Shown here: piece after piece, positions 36,436-48,416 of the stretch
Numbering within the stretch: the first letter of the stretch is position 1
Layout of the letters: each line of letters begins with the position of its first letter
Assembly (NCBI RefSeq): GCF_004664715.2
Contig: NC_051075.1
Location: 35,689,495-35,753,494, forward strand
DNA: 64,000 nucleotides
Source of the DNA: Peromyscus leucopus
Lineage: Eukaryota; Chordata; Mammalia; Rodentia; Cricetidae
Direction of reading: 5' to 3'
Notes under the pieces: model-generated
Databases searched by the model: none
Told to the model about the DNA's origin: nothing
Seen by the model: only the letters and a program-made list of their open reading frames with translations
Made by a program: the position numbers and the translations under genes

Positions 36436-37048
36436 GAGCAGTTTCAAATTTTGTGAAAACAAACACTACCCAAACTTACTGTTCCTAAGTAATTTAATAG
36501 AAATGAAAGTATATACCTAAAGCAAAGATTGTTTCTGATTGTGTGCATAGAAAATAGATTTAGTTTAACTACCCCAAATCACAAAAAATCTTGATAGTCC
36601 ATCTAGAGGTCAGTGGATTAAACAAATGTGGCTTATCCATGCCCAGTAGAATGATATTCTGAAACAAAGGGTTCTAAACATATGATAACATAAATAAACC
36701 TTAACGAATTACTCTGAGTGAACAAAGACATACAGAGGAAGTTTGATCTCCCAATACCAAGATTTAGAAAATGTCAACTCTCTACAATAGAAGACACACT
36801 CAGTTGCCTGGGGGATGTAGGTGAAAAGAGACTAGTGTGGGAATCCTCAGTCACACTTGGAAAATTTCAAAGAAATAAATGTCTTCACGGGGGTAATTTT
36901 GTCAAAGATATACACATGTACATCAAAACTTGATAAAAGATATATATTTTAATATGTGCAATTTTATTATATATTGGTTATGTCTCAAATACAGGCTTCA
37001 AAAAATCTTTATATTTTGCCAATGTTTGTATTTTTGAAAAGCATTTCA

Positions 37049-37253
37049 GGGCCTGGGGTGATGGCTTAGCAGATGAGAAAGTACTTGCTGCTCTTTCCCC
37101 TGAGTCAAGATTGATTCCTGGCACACACTTGGCAGTTAAAGCCACCTGTAATTCCTGTTCTACGGGATTGAATGCCCTCTTCTGGCCTCCCAGGCACTTC
37201 ACACACTTATTGCAAAGACATGCATAAAGGCAAAAAAAAAAAAATACACATAA
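37049..37253 (+). mobile_element. B2-type SINE
   Basis: tRNA-like head 'ggcctggggtgatggcttag', 'agtacttgctgctctttcc', then 'atgccctcttctggcctcc', 'aaagacatgcataaaggc' and an A-rich end. Diverged copy. Confidence 0.8.
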
Positions 37254-39585
37254 AAAATGAAAATAAGCAGTTTTAAATTTTTCAAAAGTTTGGACTAAAT
37301 TTTGTTTTTTAAAAGAGGTTTAAAGTGCTAGAAAATCAAAGGAAAGAAGCAGCATTTGGTGGGGAAAAACAAGAATAAAACTTGATTTGCTCCCCAGTAA
37401 TTTTCCTAGTATATATAAGTTGAAACCCTCGTTCCATCACATGGTGCAAGTACGTGAAATTTCTGCTAATCCTTTATGGAATAATAGTGTTTTCACACTT
37501 GGTAATTACTCCTACAAGTCCACACATAGCTTTTACATCCAGTGAAAATTGTCCACATTCAATAAATTATCAGGAAATTTAGTGATTGAGAATCAAAAAA
37601 ATTCATCTTGCTGACACATCTTTCCACATCTCTTTGTGTGAAATAATTTATATATTCAACCAACAGTAATAGCTCAGTGCTTTTGAGGGGTTATATATTG
37701 ATTTAAATAATTCGTGTGTACCTTCTCAAACAATTACACTGGTATTTTGCTACTGTTGAAAAAATACCTGACATTGTTTTCTTATTAACATATAGAATTT
37801 TCTGCAGCATGCATAGTTTTAGGGAAAATATTTTGATTAATCTAGATGTTTTCATGCATAATAAGTAGAGTTGAGAATCCCTTTTTCACATTTCAGGTTA
37901 TAAATGAAATCTGTCTAATGAGTGTCCCCATTCTCACATCATCTTTGTTATGCAGAACACATCTACACCTGTCACATAAACAAAAAGCAGGAATCCTTTA
38001 ATGCAATAGAGAAAAAGGAGAGAACATTTCCTTTTTATTTTTGTAATTCTCAGAGTCTTAAATGTGTATTAAATATAGATACATTTTCAGTGTGATGGTA
38101 GTAGTTACAATGAATAATGGCAATGGGTCCATTTCAGACAAAGTAAAATAGATAATCATGAACATCAAGTGAAAAATCTCTCAGTTTTTTAATGTAAAAC
38201 AAGATTTTTTTTTAAATCTTGCTGGCTACTGTGGCCATAGAAAACACCCATCTTTATGTAAGCTGGCATATAATATTGGTTCCTATGGACTTGTTTACCT
38301 AGTTACAAAAAGCAAAGTCCAGTGATTTTTGTTTTCACAATAAAGCAATGCTCAAGCAAGGTAAGTAGTAACTATACCCTAAGATTCTTAAGAAAATGTC
38401 ATCAAAATTGCTCTCCAGAACATATTAAACTTTTTAGTGATCTTAAGCCATATTCTACTTTGCTATACCTAATTAGTTATACTGTGTTAATGGCCTTTCA
38501 AAGGAAAATGATGCTATTGCTGATTTTTGTAGCTGAAGTGTATGACTATAATTTAAATCCTGATGCTTTCCTTGCACATATTTCAAAACTTTATAAAAAG
38601 ATAATAATATAAAAAAATCCCCTTGTTTTGAAAGGAATAAGTAATAATTTGCTAACATTATTGTTTATTTCCCTGACAAAACTTTTAATGCAGTCATACA
38701 AAATTTATCTAAATAATCCTTAAACAGTATCTTTATAATCCTTAAACAGTATCTTTATTTATTTAATACAAAGGATTTTGAATAAATTACGTTATTATTA
38801 TTCAATACAAAACTGAACAGAAGTGCCATAGGAACTGATCATTCTGGTTATAACAAGAGCTTGTATCATAAAATTTAATAATTATGGTAAAAGAGAAAAA
38901 AAATGAAGTTACAAGTAAGTGTGCACTTAACATATGGTTTCATTATTAAAATCAACAAGGGACATTGCAATCTATAAACTATAGCATTGTCAAAAATTGG
39001 AGTATTTTTGTCTCATTGTCTTAGACATAAACCATGTTCACTTATGTCTATTGTTAAAGAGAAATGGTGTTCTCACTGTGGGGCTCCCATTTCATTGTGT
39101 CCAGTAAAAATCAATAGACATTTAAAGGATCTATTCCTAGTCTTTTCAAACTAAGTATTTTAAAATTCTATTATCTCTGCCTTCTGCATTCTTCTTCTTC
39201 TTCTCTCTCTTCTTAACCAGTGAGCCACAATCTAGCCACTGATGAGGTGTCTGAGTTTAATGGCTTCACTTCTTTCACCTCCCCAGAGTAGTGATTTTAT
39301 CTTGCAATTGCCTTTTTCTCTCCTGTCAAATCTTCTACAACATAATCCATCAAGCCCTTCTTGAGTCGTCTCTACTTATTTCTCTTCTTCAGGTGTGATG
39401 AAATTCCTCTTCTTCTAGTTAATGTTGAAATATAAGCACAAACAAGCACACACAAAAATCGCATACGAATACATGGACATATAGACATGCTAGACTGCAC
39501 TTTTTGTTGTTTGTTCAAATATATTCTATGTAGTGAAAAACAAATGTGTGCAGTCCTGGTATTAAGATATAATGTTACTTTTTAA
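37254..39585. other. Unassigned AT-rich DNA
   Basis: No recognisable elements except a short tandem duplication at 38714. A 96-codon frame at 38322-38612 is AT-driven and has no signature. Confidence 0.5.
38714..38757. repeat. Perfect 22 bp tandem duplication
   Basis: 38714-38735 is repeated exactly at 38736-38757. Confidence 0.95.
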
Positions 39586-39595
39586 AGTGTGTATG

Positions 39596-39637
<42 letters not shown>

Positions 39638-39642
39638 TGTAG
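39586..39642. repeat. (GT)n microsatellite
   Basis: GT tract with TATG interruptions at both ends and a core of about 16 GT units. Confidence 0.95.
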
Positions 39643-40639
39643 GTATTAAACTTAGGGCTTCTTGCATGCTAGACAAGTGCCCCAGCACTAAGCTACAATC
39701 TATCTCTCTTATTAAAAGGCATGGGATATCATTCTTGGCTATATCATGAAAAGTATTATTTTATCACTGTTTTTGTTTCTTTGGGTTGCTATAAGAGGAA
39801 TGTAGACTGTTTCCTCTTACCTAATTTATTGTGCTTATCTGGGTATCTTTCCTTGCCTTGGCCACTATTCCTACCAAAAAATAAGGAGAGGACACTAAAT
39901 GGACTGGATAAAAAGTTTCAGGACAATGTCTGTTGGGAAAGTCATTAGTGATGAACAGGGGAAACTGATCCCAAACTGAAATTTAGTGTGGACTTCATTC
40001 ATCTCTTTTCCCAGAGGTTCTGTATAATTAGATGGTGGCTGTACCTGTTTCCCACTTACTTTAGTGACCTTAAAAACTAAGGAACTTTGACTCAGAGAGA
40101 AAATTGCTCTTCACACATCTCCCTTCTTTTAGTATTAAGTGCAATAGAACAATAGGCCTTGAGTTACTAATAGATTTCAGGTCACGTATATCAAGAAACT
40201 CTAAAGAGCCACTGATGCATGGCACTCATTCTTCCCTTCACATTTTGTTCAATGGGCACAGTTCCCAGAATAAAATTGTGTTTAGTTATTAGGCAGTCTT
40301 AATTCAAGATACATACAAATTTGTTTTAAAAATGATTTCAAGGTGAAAATTCTTTCTTGACTGTTTTACCTTTGCACTTAGAGTTGCTAAGACTTGATTA
40401 ACTACTGTGTAATTTTTTCCACAGGGTCTGTAATTTATTAAAATAAACTTTAATGGGTCCAAGGTAACCCAATGAGTTAATTTGGACAACGGTCATAGAT
40501 CTGAACTGCAAAATCACCAATAGTTATAAAACTGGAGCTCTGTCTTTAAATCTCCATAACCAAAACAAAATAGCTTGGCTACCAAAAAACAGTCTTTCCT
40601 CTTTTAATATTGCTTTTCCTGAGTATTTGAACACAAAAA
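39643..40639. other. Unassigned noncoding DNA
   Basis: No recognisable element or gene. Confidence 0.5.
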
Positions 40640-41161
40640 ACCAGATTAATATTAACTATAAAGCATTGAAGTTGAAGTAAGAAATTGAACAACACCAAGA
40701 TAAATGGAAGATATCCAATATCCTGTTATCTGGGGCCAGAAAACTTAATATTTTCAAAACTGAACCTGAAGACTCAATGTACTCTCTTTCAAAATTATAA
40801 ACAATAGCAGTTTTCAAAGAAATGGCCAAAAGAAAAAAATAGTATTCATATGGATCTGTAAAACGCATTGAATAACCAAAGTCAGTTTGAGCAAGAAGAA
40901 TGAGGTGCAGGAATCAGAAAGTGCTAGTACCCAAAACAGGAACCTGCTGCTGTAAGCAAAGATGCAGAGACCGAGGGAGAGGGCTAGAACTTGGAAATAA
41001 ACTTAGATATTCACTATCACTGCATTGCTGACAAAGATGCCAGTAACACATGATGGGGGAAAGAAAACTTATGGAGAGATAGTGAGGAGAAAAATTTGTA
41101 TATCTACGTGAGAATGAAAGTGGATGCATTGTATGTATAAATCAATTAATTCAAGACTTAA
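40640..41161 (+). mobile_element. Ancient L1 (L1M-type), ORF2 part 1
   Basis: Follows the L1 ORF2 order in decayed form: 'agataaatggaagatatcc', 'tattcatatggatctgtaaa', 'cattgaataaccaaagtca', 'gagcaagaagaatgaggtg', 'caattaattcaagacttaaa'. The B1-like element at 41162 separates it from part 2. Confidence 0.6.
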
Positions 41162-41284
41162 AACAGGTGTAGGCAGTGGCTCAAATCTGTAATCTCAGGA
41201 CCAACCAGACTGAGGCAGGAGGATCACACAATCAAGGCAAAACTGAGCTACGCTGAGACCCCATGTGCTTAAAAAGCAAATAAC
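41162..41284 (+). mobile_element. B1-like SINE (old) inside L1
   Basis: 'caggtgtaggcagtggctca', 'tctgtaatctcagga', 'ctgaggcaggaggatcaca' and 'gctacgctgagacccca' match an old B1. It lies exactly where the old L1 is interrupted. Confidence 0.65.
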
Positions 41285-42645
41285 ATAAACTAAAGATCTG
41301 AACAAAATGACTGAAGAGAAGAAAAAGGGGGACAATACAAGCACTGGTACTGACAGTCTTTATGTTGTGACATGACATTAAAAGCGAAGATGAGCAAGTG
41401 GCACTACATCAAACTGAAAAGTTTCTACACAGTAAGGAGAACAATAAATTCAATGAAAAGTCACCTTAGAACATGGAGCCACGTTGAAATCATAATTTTA
41501 TAATGTCTAAAATAAATAAGGAACTTACAGAAAGTAACAGGGAAAAAATGAACCCTGATTTTAAAACATACAAAGGACTAGGATGGATGTTTTTCAAAAT
41601 GAGCAAACAAATGCCCAGTATATTGAAAGATTGTTCGGTGTTATTTAGCATCAAGGAAAAGGTAAATCTAAATCACGCTGAGTTACCATCTTCCATCTGC
41701 TAGCACAGCTATTATCAAAAAGCTGAAAGAAAGCATCTAAGATGGTACAGTGAAAATGAACTCTTGCCCTCGGCTGGGGAAAATGTCACTTAGAATGGCT
41801 ATTTTAGGAGACACTGTGGCATTTTTCTATTGGTGATACATCTAGATGGAAGGAATCGGTATCTGATAGTATGCTCTCCATCCATGTAAGAACCATAACA
41901 TTTTTCACAATAAACAAGATGTGAAATGCACAAAATGTCCTCCAACACAGGAACTGCTAATAATGTCTATATTTATATGTGCATATGGGGTATGCTTTAA
42001 CTTAAAAAAAAAGCTTAAACACAAATGGATTCAAGAGGTGAATTTATATACTTCTGTAACAGCAAAAATACTAGAAAAAGGGACTGTGAGTTTGGAAGGG
42101 ATTAATAGGTGGGGAGTGGAAGGAGGTTAGGGAAGGGAAGCAAATGCATTTTAACTAGCATTATCTTTACAAAGTAAATTTTACCAATCATGACAATGTA
42201 GGCAAACATAGATATTATGCTAAGTGAAGCCAAACATGGAAAGACAAAAATTACCTGATCTTATTATATGTAAAGAAAATAAATAAATAAACAAGCAAAC
42301 AAACCTGCCAGGACTGTGGTCATCAGGGACTGAAGCAGTGTAAGAAATGGGAAGATGCTGTCTAGAGGTAAAGCATTTTGTCATTAGACGATGGACTCTG
42401 GAGACATAATTGACAGTGGGCAACTATAATTAATAATAATACTTTGTCTGTTTATACTTTGCTAGGCAGGAGAGCTAGAGGATTTGCACTACGCATGAAA
42501 AAGGAATGTGTGTTGATGGATACATTATCTATGTTAACTATGACAACCATTTCAAAATTTATATCAAAATATTATGAGTACAATGTTGTATACCTCTAAT
42601 ATGTAGAACTTTATTAATAAATTATACCTCGGTAACAATGTAAAA
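41285..42645 (+). mobile_element. Ancient L1 (L1M-type), ORF2 part 2 and 3' end
   Basis: Continues part 1 with 'ggcactacatcaaactgaaa', 'gtttctacacagtaaggaga', 'atgctaagtgaagccaaaca', and closes with the classic mammalian L1 3' end 'gttgtatacctctaatatg...aattatacctcggtaa'. The coding frame is destroyed. Confidence 0.75.
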
Positions 42646-44101
42646 GAGTAGGTCTTCTAAATAAATAGACAAAGTTAAAACTTTTGAGTTTGGACTTTAG
42701 TCATGTTTTCTATATATCTTATCCTCTTGTTATCATTTTTTACATCATACATATAAATTGTAGGTATTTTTTGTACAAGTGAACTTCCATATTTTCCCAA
42801 ATACTTTCAGTAAAACTAGAATCAGTTTAAAAAAGAAAGACAGAGAGATGGTAGGGTGAAATTAAGCTACAAATTATTCTGGCAAACTGAAAAATAATTC
42901 CAGAGCTACCAAACACTCATATAATTAGGATATAATCGCTTTTAGTTGGTTTATAGAAACTTGATCCTTAAATATTGACTAACCTTGAGTATTAAAGAAA
43001 AGATTATGGTGTTGCATTTTAAAATGCAAATTATGGAAGAAAAATGCCAGTAAGAAAGAACTAAATTCCTTAGCCAGATCTTAAAACAATTATATATGAT
43101 TATTTTCAACTATATTCAAATTAGAAGCTTGGAGCACCTCAGTTTCTAAACCTGATTAGAATGAAATAACCCAAATACAATGGCATAATCTATTGGCTCA
43201 AAGTCTGCTATGTCTGTTGATGTGTGAATTCATGAGAAAGGCACTCATGGTCTTCCGCAACTTGGACCACCCCACCCCATCATTTAACTGAGCGCCGCAC
43301 CTGACACCAGGTCCTTTCTTTCACTGCACAAGTACTCATGCCAACCATCAGCTAACTTCTCTAAGTCCTGTTGTGCTTCAATGTCTTGGCATTAATATAA
43401 GCTCACTCATAAAGAAACCGCCACTTTCACTTTCTTTATAAAGCAAAATCTCAAAACAAAAAGGAAGCTAAAATGTTTCATCAGCAGTGGCTGCGTCCTG
43501 TCTTCAGTGTCTGGATTTATTAGTAATTGAAGAATTTGAAGGGTTCAACAGGAACTTAATGCATTTGTTTCATGTTGTGTGTTCATAACACATTTAGTAA
43601 TTTCATAGAAGTACCAGTTTCTCCAGTGTCTTGCATCAATTAAAGATGTAAATAGTGTGTAACCAACTTAGCAAAGGAAGTATTTTGTATACAATATGTA
43701 GTTAAACCCTGAGCTAAATATCCTTTGATCATAGCTTTTTTTGTCTACACATGCTTTTAAATAGCTTACCCTTCACATGACTAGGCAATGTCATTTCTAA
43801 GTACACAAACTGACTACTCAGTACCCTGCAGTACTTGTTCATCTCCTGAAAGGGGAAAAATAGTCCCAAGTTATTGGCCAGCCTACAAAATCTTTTATAT
43901 AATCTCCCTCCCCCACCCCCTTAGGCTTTCCTCTCACCTCAAAATATGAATTCTGTACTACCTTTCTCAAAGACCTCCATATCTCTAGATTCCTTGTAGA
44001 TTTTTTCTCCTAGTTTCAATAGATTTCTGTCCTTCCTCTCCCTTCCATTCATCCCCTACAGACATGTTTACATCTGCATAAAAACATTAAAGAATGTGCA
44101 T

Positions 44102-44102
<1 letters not shown>
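42646..44102. other. Unassigned noncoding DNA
   Basis: No recognisable repeat or gene. Slightly higher GC at 43240-43350. Confidence 0.5.

Positions 44103-44148
<46 letters not shown>
44103..44148. repeat. (GT)23 microsatellite
   Basis: Uninterrupted GT tract. Confidence 0.95.
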
Positions 44149-44150
<2 letters not shown>

Positions 44151-44499
44151 CTTGGCTGTAAAATTGATGGGACTAAGAGATATCCAGGACCAATGATAGA
44201 CAGACAATGTGGGGTGTCTCCAAATCTTATTGAAATTTCAGGTAGTTTGAGGTGTTCACTCTCCCCAAATAGAGCCTACTCCTTCAGAGGAGTTGGAAGC
44301 CTATAATGGAAGGAACTGAAGACAAATTAAGACGCAGTTGACAACCTTTTCTAGAGTTCTTGGTGGGTTTCAGAAAATGCAGTAAAGTACTTTGAACACT
44401 AGGGAAATTCACTGCTTAACCTTTTCTTTTATCCCTTTGGAGTCGCTAAAAGTGGCCTTCACTGTAATTAGCTAACACACTCAGATAAAAGAATTTTAA

Positions 44500-44930
44500 A
44501 ATCTTTACAACTCTCAACAAACATTCTGACTCCATCTTAAGGATAGAAGCCATTTTGTTATAAGGCAAAACAAGTTCATTTCTGTTTGCTGCAGAATTCA
44601 AATTGACCATGCTTTAATCTGTTTCTGGAATTTGCCATGCTCCCCAACCTGTGAAGTTTGTCACACCTTGAATGTACCCTTGTAAGTAAAGATATTCTGC
44701 CAAATATTTTTGAAATGTTTGCCAAGTTCCTACATAACTAACAACCTTTGGAAAGCCCCTAGCCTTGCAGATTTGAGGGCTACATAAGCCCCACCATTTC
44801 CTATGTTCAACGAGATTTTTTTCAAACCCTGCTTTAGGGAGAGAGCCCTGTCTGACAAAAAATAAAGCTTGCTTAATTTGACCAAAGAATTTGGGTTCAT
44901 AGTCTTTATTTTCATTCAGTGGGATTAACT
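44500..44930 (+). mobile_element. Solo LTR, class I ERV type
   Basis: 'tctgactccatcttaagga', 'agaagccattttgttataagg', 'gggctacataagccccacca', a polyadenylation signal ('aaaaaataaagcttgctt') and 'gggttcatagtctttatttt' give the U3-R-U5 order of a gammaretrovirus-like LTR. TG/CA limits and TSD are not resolved. No internal region is attached. Confidence 0.65.
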
Positions 44931-45795
44931 AACCTGTTCAGAAAACTGTTTTTTTTTTTTTATCAATTCTTGATAAAGTAAAATGTGTTTTTATTGAAAT
45001 TATTACAAAGGTAACAGTAAAAGAAAATTTTCAATAAATGTGTGCTCATGTGGGATAAATTCATCATATTACTAAGGTTCAATAACTAGAATAATATACT
45101 GAGGTAGCTCTGGACCTTAGAGGGCTGAATGTTGAGCAAGTTGAAATATTGGCCTGATGTAGCAGAAATGTCTTCAAATTAAAAATTATAAAACTATAAC
45201 CTTGACAAAAACAAACTAATCAGCAATATAATTCTATCTTATTAAAATGGCTCTTGAAATTATCTCTGAGATTTCTTACCCAAAAGAAGCCCACAGGATC
45301 TGAGGCTTTGCAGAGTTAATTATAATCAGCAATTTTTCCAAGTGGAAAGTATTTTCCAGAGTGGAATCTGAAGAGTCATTCTATAAATTGAGTGGCAGAG
45401 TCGTTTTTAGGAACTCTGTATCTTGTGTCTGACTGTTAATATTTGGAAAAAGTCCTACATTTATCCTGAATTTTTATCATATAAAAATCTGCATTAAAAT
45501 GTTAATTACACCCCAAAATATTTCTCTATATTCATCATATGCTTGATAACTCATTTTCTTCTACCCAATAATGTGATACATAATTAAATACTCCAATAAG
45601 AAAATTTTCCAATGATTTATACTAGAGCAAGAAGGCAGACTCATGAGTAAAGAACATCTTTCTTCAGCTAATTTTAACCACATCAATTTTAGGTATCATA
45701 AAAAAATCATATACATTACATATTACATAGTTCACCCAGCTCCCATTTATTGAGTTACAATTAAAGTTAGGAACTATCTATGTACAATAGAATGA
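44931..45795. other. Unassigned noncoding DNA
   Basis: AT-rich; no recognisable element. Confidence 0.5.
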
Positions 45796-46023
45796 TCAAT
45801 GTGAGGAATGTTCCTTGTATTCACAATGCCGATGTGCTTATTTCCAAATGGAAATACTCATGTCTATCATCTATACTAGTTCTTAACAGTATCAAACATC
45901 TAAACAAATGACCTTAAGTTCTCTTGATGAGCAAAGAATCAGAGTGAAGTGAATTAGATTGTCTTGAGTGATATATCATCCTGTCTATAGAGAAGCCTGA
46001 TGAACTCTCTATTCTCCACCAGA
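45796..46023 (+). repeat. Local duplication, copy A (228 bp)
   Basis: Shares about 90% of bases with 46974-47185 in the same orientation, apart from a 16-17 base gap near the middle of copy B. Both copies end with 'attctccaccaga' or 'gttctccaccaga'. I do not recognise it as a named family. Confidence 0.9.
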
Positions 46024-46467
46024 AAACAGATTTCTCTTGTGGGTTAAATATCAGCGACTCCCAGATACTTTTCCTCCTTCCTTTTGCAAATACTTCTCTC
46101 TATTTTCTATTATCTATTTAATGGCCTATCATATCATTGCATCTGTAAACCAAATTACAACACAAGTGGCTGAGATATGTTATTCTTAGTCTAAAGAAAC
46201 ATTCATGTCTTTTGTTGTATGCCATAACCTCCAAGACTCCAGCAATAGCACTTACGAGCAACATCTTTTTTAAGATATTTCTTAAGAGATGTAGCTGATC
46301 TATTTTAGGAGGGCCCATATTTGCTTTTCATGGACTTGTATCCTAACAGTACAACCTTGTCTTCAAACATGGAGACTGTCTTAATGATTTTTTCTACCTA
46401 ATATTTCTGATGTTCTGTCGTCTGTTTGGTTTTATGATAATATTTATTTCCATGGTGTTACTGAAGG
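46024..46467. other. Unassigned noncoding DNA
   Basis: No recognisable element. Confidence 0.5.
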
Positions 46468-46866
46468 TGTGTTCTGGTTTGCTGTGAGCAAACATTGACT
46501 CAAACCATCTTCAGTGAGGAAAGCATTTATTTCATCTTACAACTTCCAGTTTACAATCCACCACTGAAGGAAGTCAGGACAAGAGCTCAAGACAGGAATC
46601 TGAAGGCAGAAGTTGGAGCAGAGACCATGGAGGAACACCATTTACGGAGTTAGTTCATACTTCTGCTCAGCTAGCTTCTTTATACAATTCAGAATCACCT
46701 ACTCAGGGAAGGCAAAACCCATGGTGGTATGTGACCTACTTCATTAACTAGCAATCACAAAATACCCAACAAACCTGCCCATAGGCCAATCTGATTGAGG
46801 CAATTCCTTGGCTGAGGCTCTCTCTTCCCAGGTGTGTCAAGTTGACAATTAAGAATTGTCACTGCA
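46468..46866 (+). mobile_element. Rodent interspersed element, URR1-like (family name tentative)
   Basis: Starts 'gtgttctggtttgctgtgag', contains 'caggaatctgaaggcagaag', 'agagaccatggaggaacac', 'cataggccaatctgattgag' and ends 'tgtgtcaagttgacaatta'. It is the best preserved of the four copies. Confidence 0.65.
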
Positions 46867-46877
46867 AGATATAACTT

Positions 46878-46957
46878 CAAAGTTTGTAGATGTGGTCTGA
46901 TAGTAAAGACATTGGCTAGCAATATCTTAAGGTCTGTAGTTTAATCACCAGCATATG
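46878..46957 (+). mobile_element. ID SINE
   Basis: tRNA-Ala-derived ID pattern: 'gtagatgtggtctgatagta', 'acattggctagcaatatctt', 'aaggtctgtagtttaatcac'. A short GA/G tract (46957-46973) takes the place of a tail. Confidence 0.65.
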
Positions 46958-46973
46958 AGAGAGAGGGGGGGGG

Positions 46974-47185
46974 TCAATGTGAGACATGCTCCTTGTATTC
47001 AGAATGCCAATGTGCTTATTTGCAAATGGAAATACTCATGTCTATTATCTACACTAGTTTTTAACAGAATCAGACTTCTATTCTCGTGATGAGCATACAA
47101 TCAGAGTGAAGAGAATTAGATTGTCTTGAGTGATATATCATCCTGTCTATGGAGAAGCCTGTTGAACTCTCTGTTCTCCACCAGA
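46974..47185 (+). repeat. Local duplication, copy B (212 bp)
   Basis: Second copy of the 45796 segment. It begins directly after the GA/G tract that follows the ID element and ends directly before a B1-like SINE. Confidence 0.9.
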
Positions 47186-47300
47186 TAATGGTGGATGGTA
47201 CATGTCTGTAATCCAAGCACCTCCAGGCCAAGTAGAATGATCATAAGTTCAAGACTAGCCTGTCTACATTGTTAGACTCTGTGCCCTTCCCTGAAAATAG
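47186..47300 (+). mobile_element. B1-like SINE (old)
   Basis: 'taatggtggatggtacatgt', 'ctgtaatccaagcacctcc', 'aagttcaagactagcctgt' fits a diverged B1. No A-tail is preserved. Confidence 0.6.
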
Positions 47301-47511
47301 AGTAAAAAGTGAAATATTGCTATATGCCTCAGTATGAACTGTAGTGGTTAAAATGAAAAATATTCCCCATGTGTTTGAAAACTTGGTTCTGGGTCATAGT
47401 GCTGTTTGGGGAATTTGAGGAATCTTTGGATGTGGAGCCTTGATGGAGTAAGTACATCACTGGGGGTAGGGAAGCGTAGGATTTGAGGGTTTAAATCCTT
47501 ACCCTACTCCC

Positions 47512-47590
47512 TGTTCATTCTCCCTCCCCCTCCTCCCTTCTTCCCTCCCCCTTTCCTCCCTTCCCCTCCACCCCTCTCTCTCTCTCTCAC
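47512..47590. repeat. Pyrimidine-rich tract
   Basis: A C/T-only stretch with CCCCTCC and CT repeats for most of 80 bases. Confidence 0.85.
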
Positions 47591-47636
47591 CTCTCTATTT
47601 CCCCTTGTCTTCTGTGTGTGAGTGATAAATATGATC

Positions 47637-47642
47637 ATCCTG
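47637..47642 (+). repeat. Left TSD of solo LTR at 47643
   Basis: 'atcctg' is repeated exactly at 48033-48038. Confidence 0.85.
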
Positions 47643-48032
47643 TGTAGCTAGAGTTTTCCTGTCTTGTCCACAGAAAGGACAAATCTTTGTCACCCACCAG
47701 TCCCACAGCCGCTCAGACTCAACCAAGTAAACACAGAGACTTATTTTGCTTACAAACTGTATGGCCATGGCAGGCTTCTTGCTAACTGTTCTTATAGTTT
47801 AAATTAATCCATTTCCATAAATCTATACCTTGCCACATGGCTGGTGGCTTACCAGTGTCTTCATATGCTGCTGGTCATGGCGGCAGCTGGCAGTGTCTCT
47901 CTGCCTCAGCCTTCTGCTTCTCAGAATTCTTCGCTCTCCTTGTCCCACCTACTTCCTGCCTGGCCACTGACCAATCAGTGTTTTATTTATTGACCAATCG
48001 GAGCAATTTGACATATAGACCATCCCACAGCA
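47643..48032 (-). mobile_element. Solo LTR, ERV class II-like family, 390 bp
   Basis: Plus strand runs from 'tgtagctagagt' to 'catcccacagca'. The exact 6 bp TSD fits class II (ERVK-type) integration. It is close in sequence and equal in length to 29887-30276. No internal region, so it is the product of LTR-LTR recombination. The 98-codon frame at 47837 is not a gene. Confidence 0.92.
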
Positions 48033-48224
48033 ATCCTGCTTCCAGGTCCTGCTATCATATCATACTTTCCCTGACATTATGTACTCTATCCCTCTGGAAC
48101 CATAATCCAAAATTACCTTTTTCTTCTAGTTGATTTTGGTGGCAAGCAGCAGAAAAGTAACTAACACATGCATAAATTTCAGAATGCTATGAGAATGAGA
48201 AAATATATTTCTCTTTGTTTATTT

Positions 48225-48371
48225 TTAGCTTTTTTAATTATTTTCTTTATTTTGAGATTATAATATAATTACATCATTTCCCTCTTTCCTTTCCTCCTAC
48301 CAAACTCTGCTATACACTCTTTTCTCTCTTTCAAAGCCATGGTCTCTTTTTTGATTAATCTTTGAAACATG

Positions 48372-48416
<45 letters not shown>

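Larger units (their letters stand above)
35531..36990 (+). mobile_element. Ancient L1 (L1M-type), ORF2 end and 3' end
   Basis: Recognisable ORF2-derived pieces: 'ctgtagtagtcaaggccata', 'gtggattaaacaaatgtggct', 'gtagaatgatattctg', and a 3' end 'gcaattttattatatattgg'. Frames are heavily broken. It is interrupted by a CA repeat (35641) and a truncated B1 (36239). Confidence 0.6.

Noticed and set aside
36378..36440. CRISPR-like repeat
   Set aside because: Two directly adjacent 28 bp units without spacers are a tandem duplication; no array exists and the DNA is rodent.
46878..46957. tRNA gene
   Set aside because: Box A/B-like sequence belongs to an ID SINE; it does not fold as a complete tRNA and is diverged.
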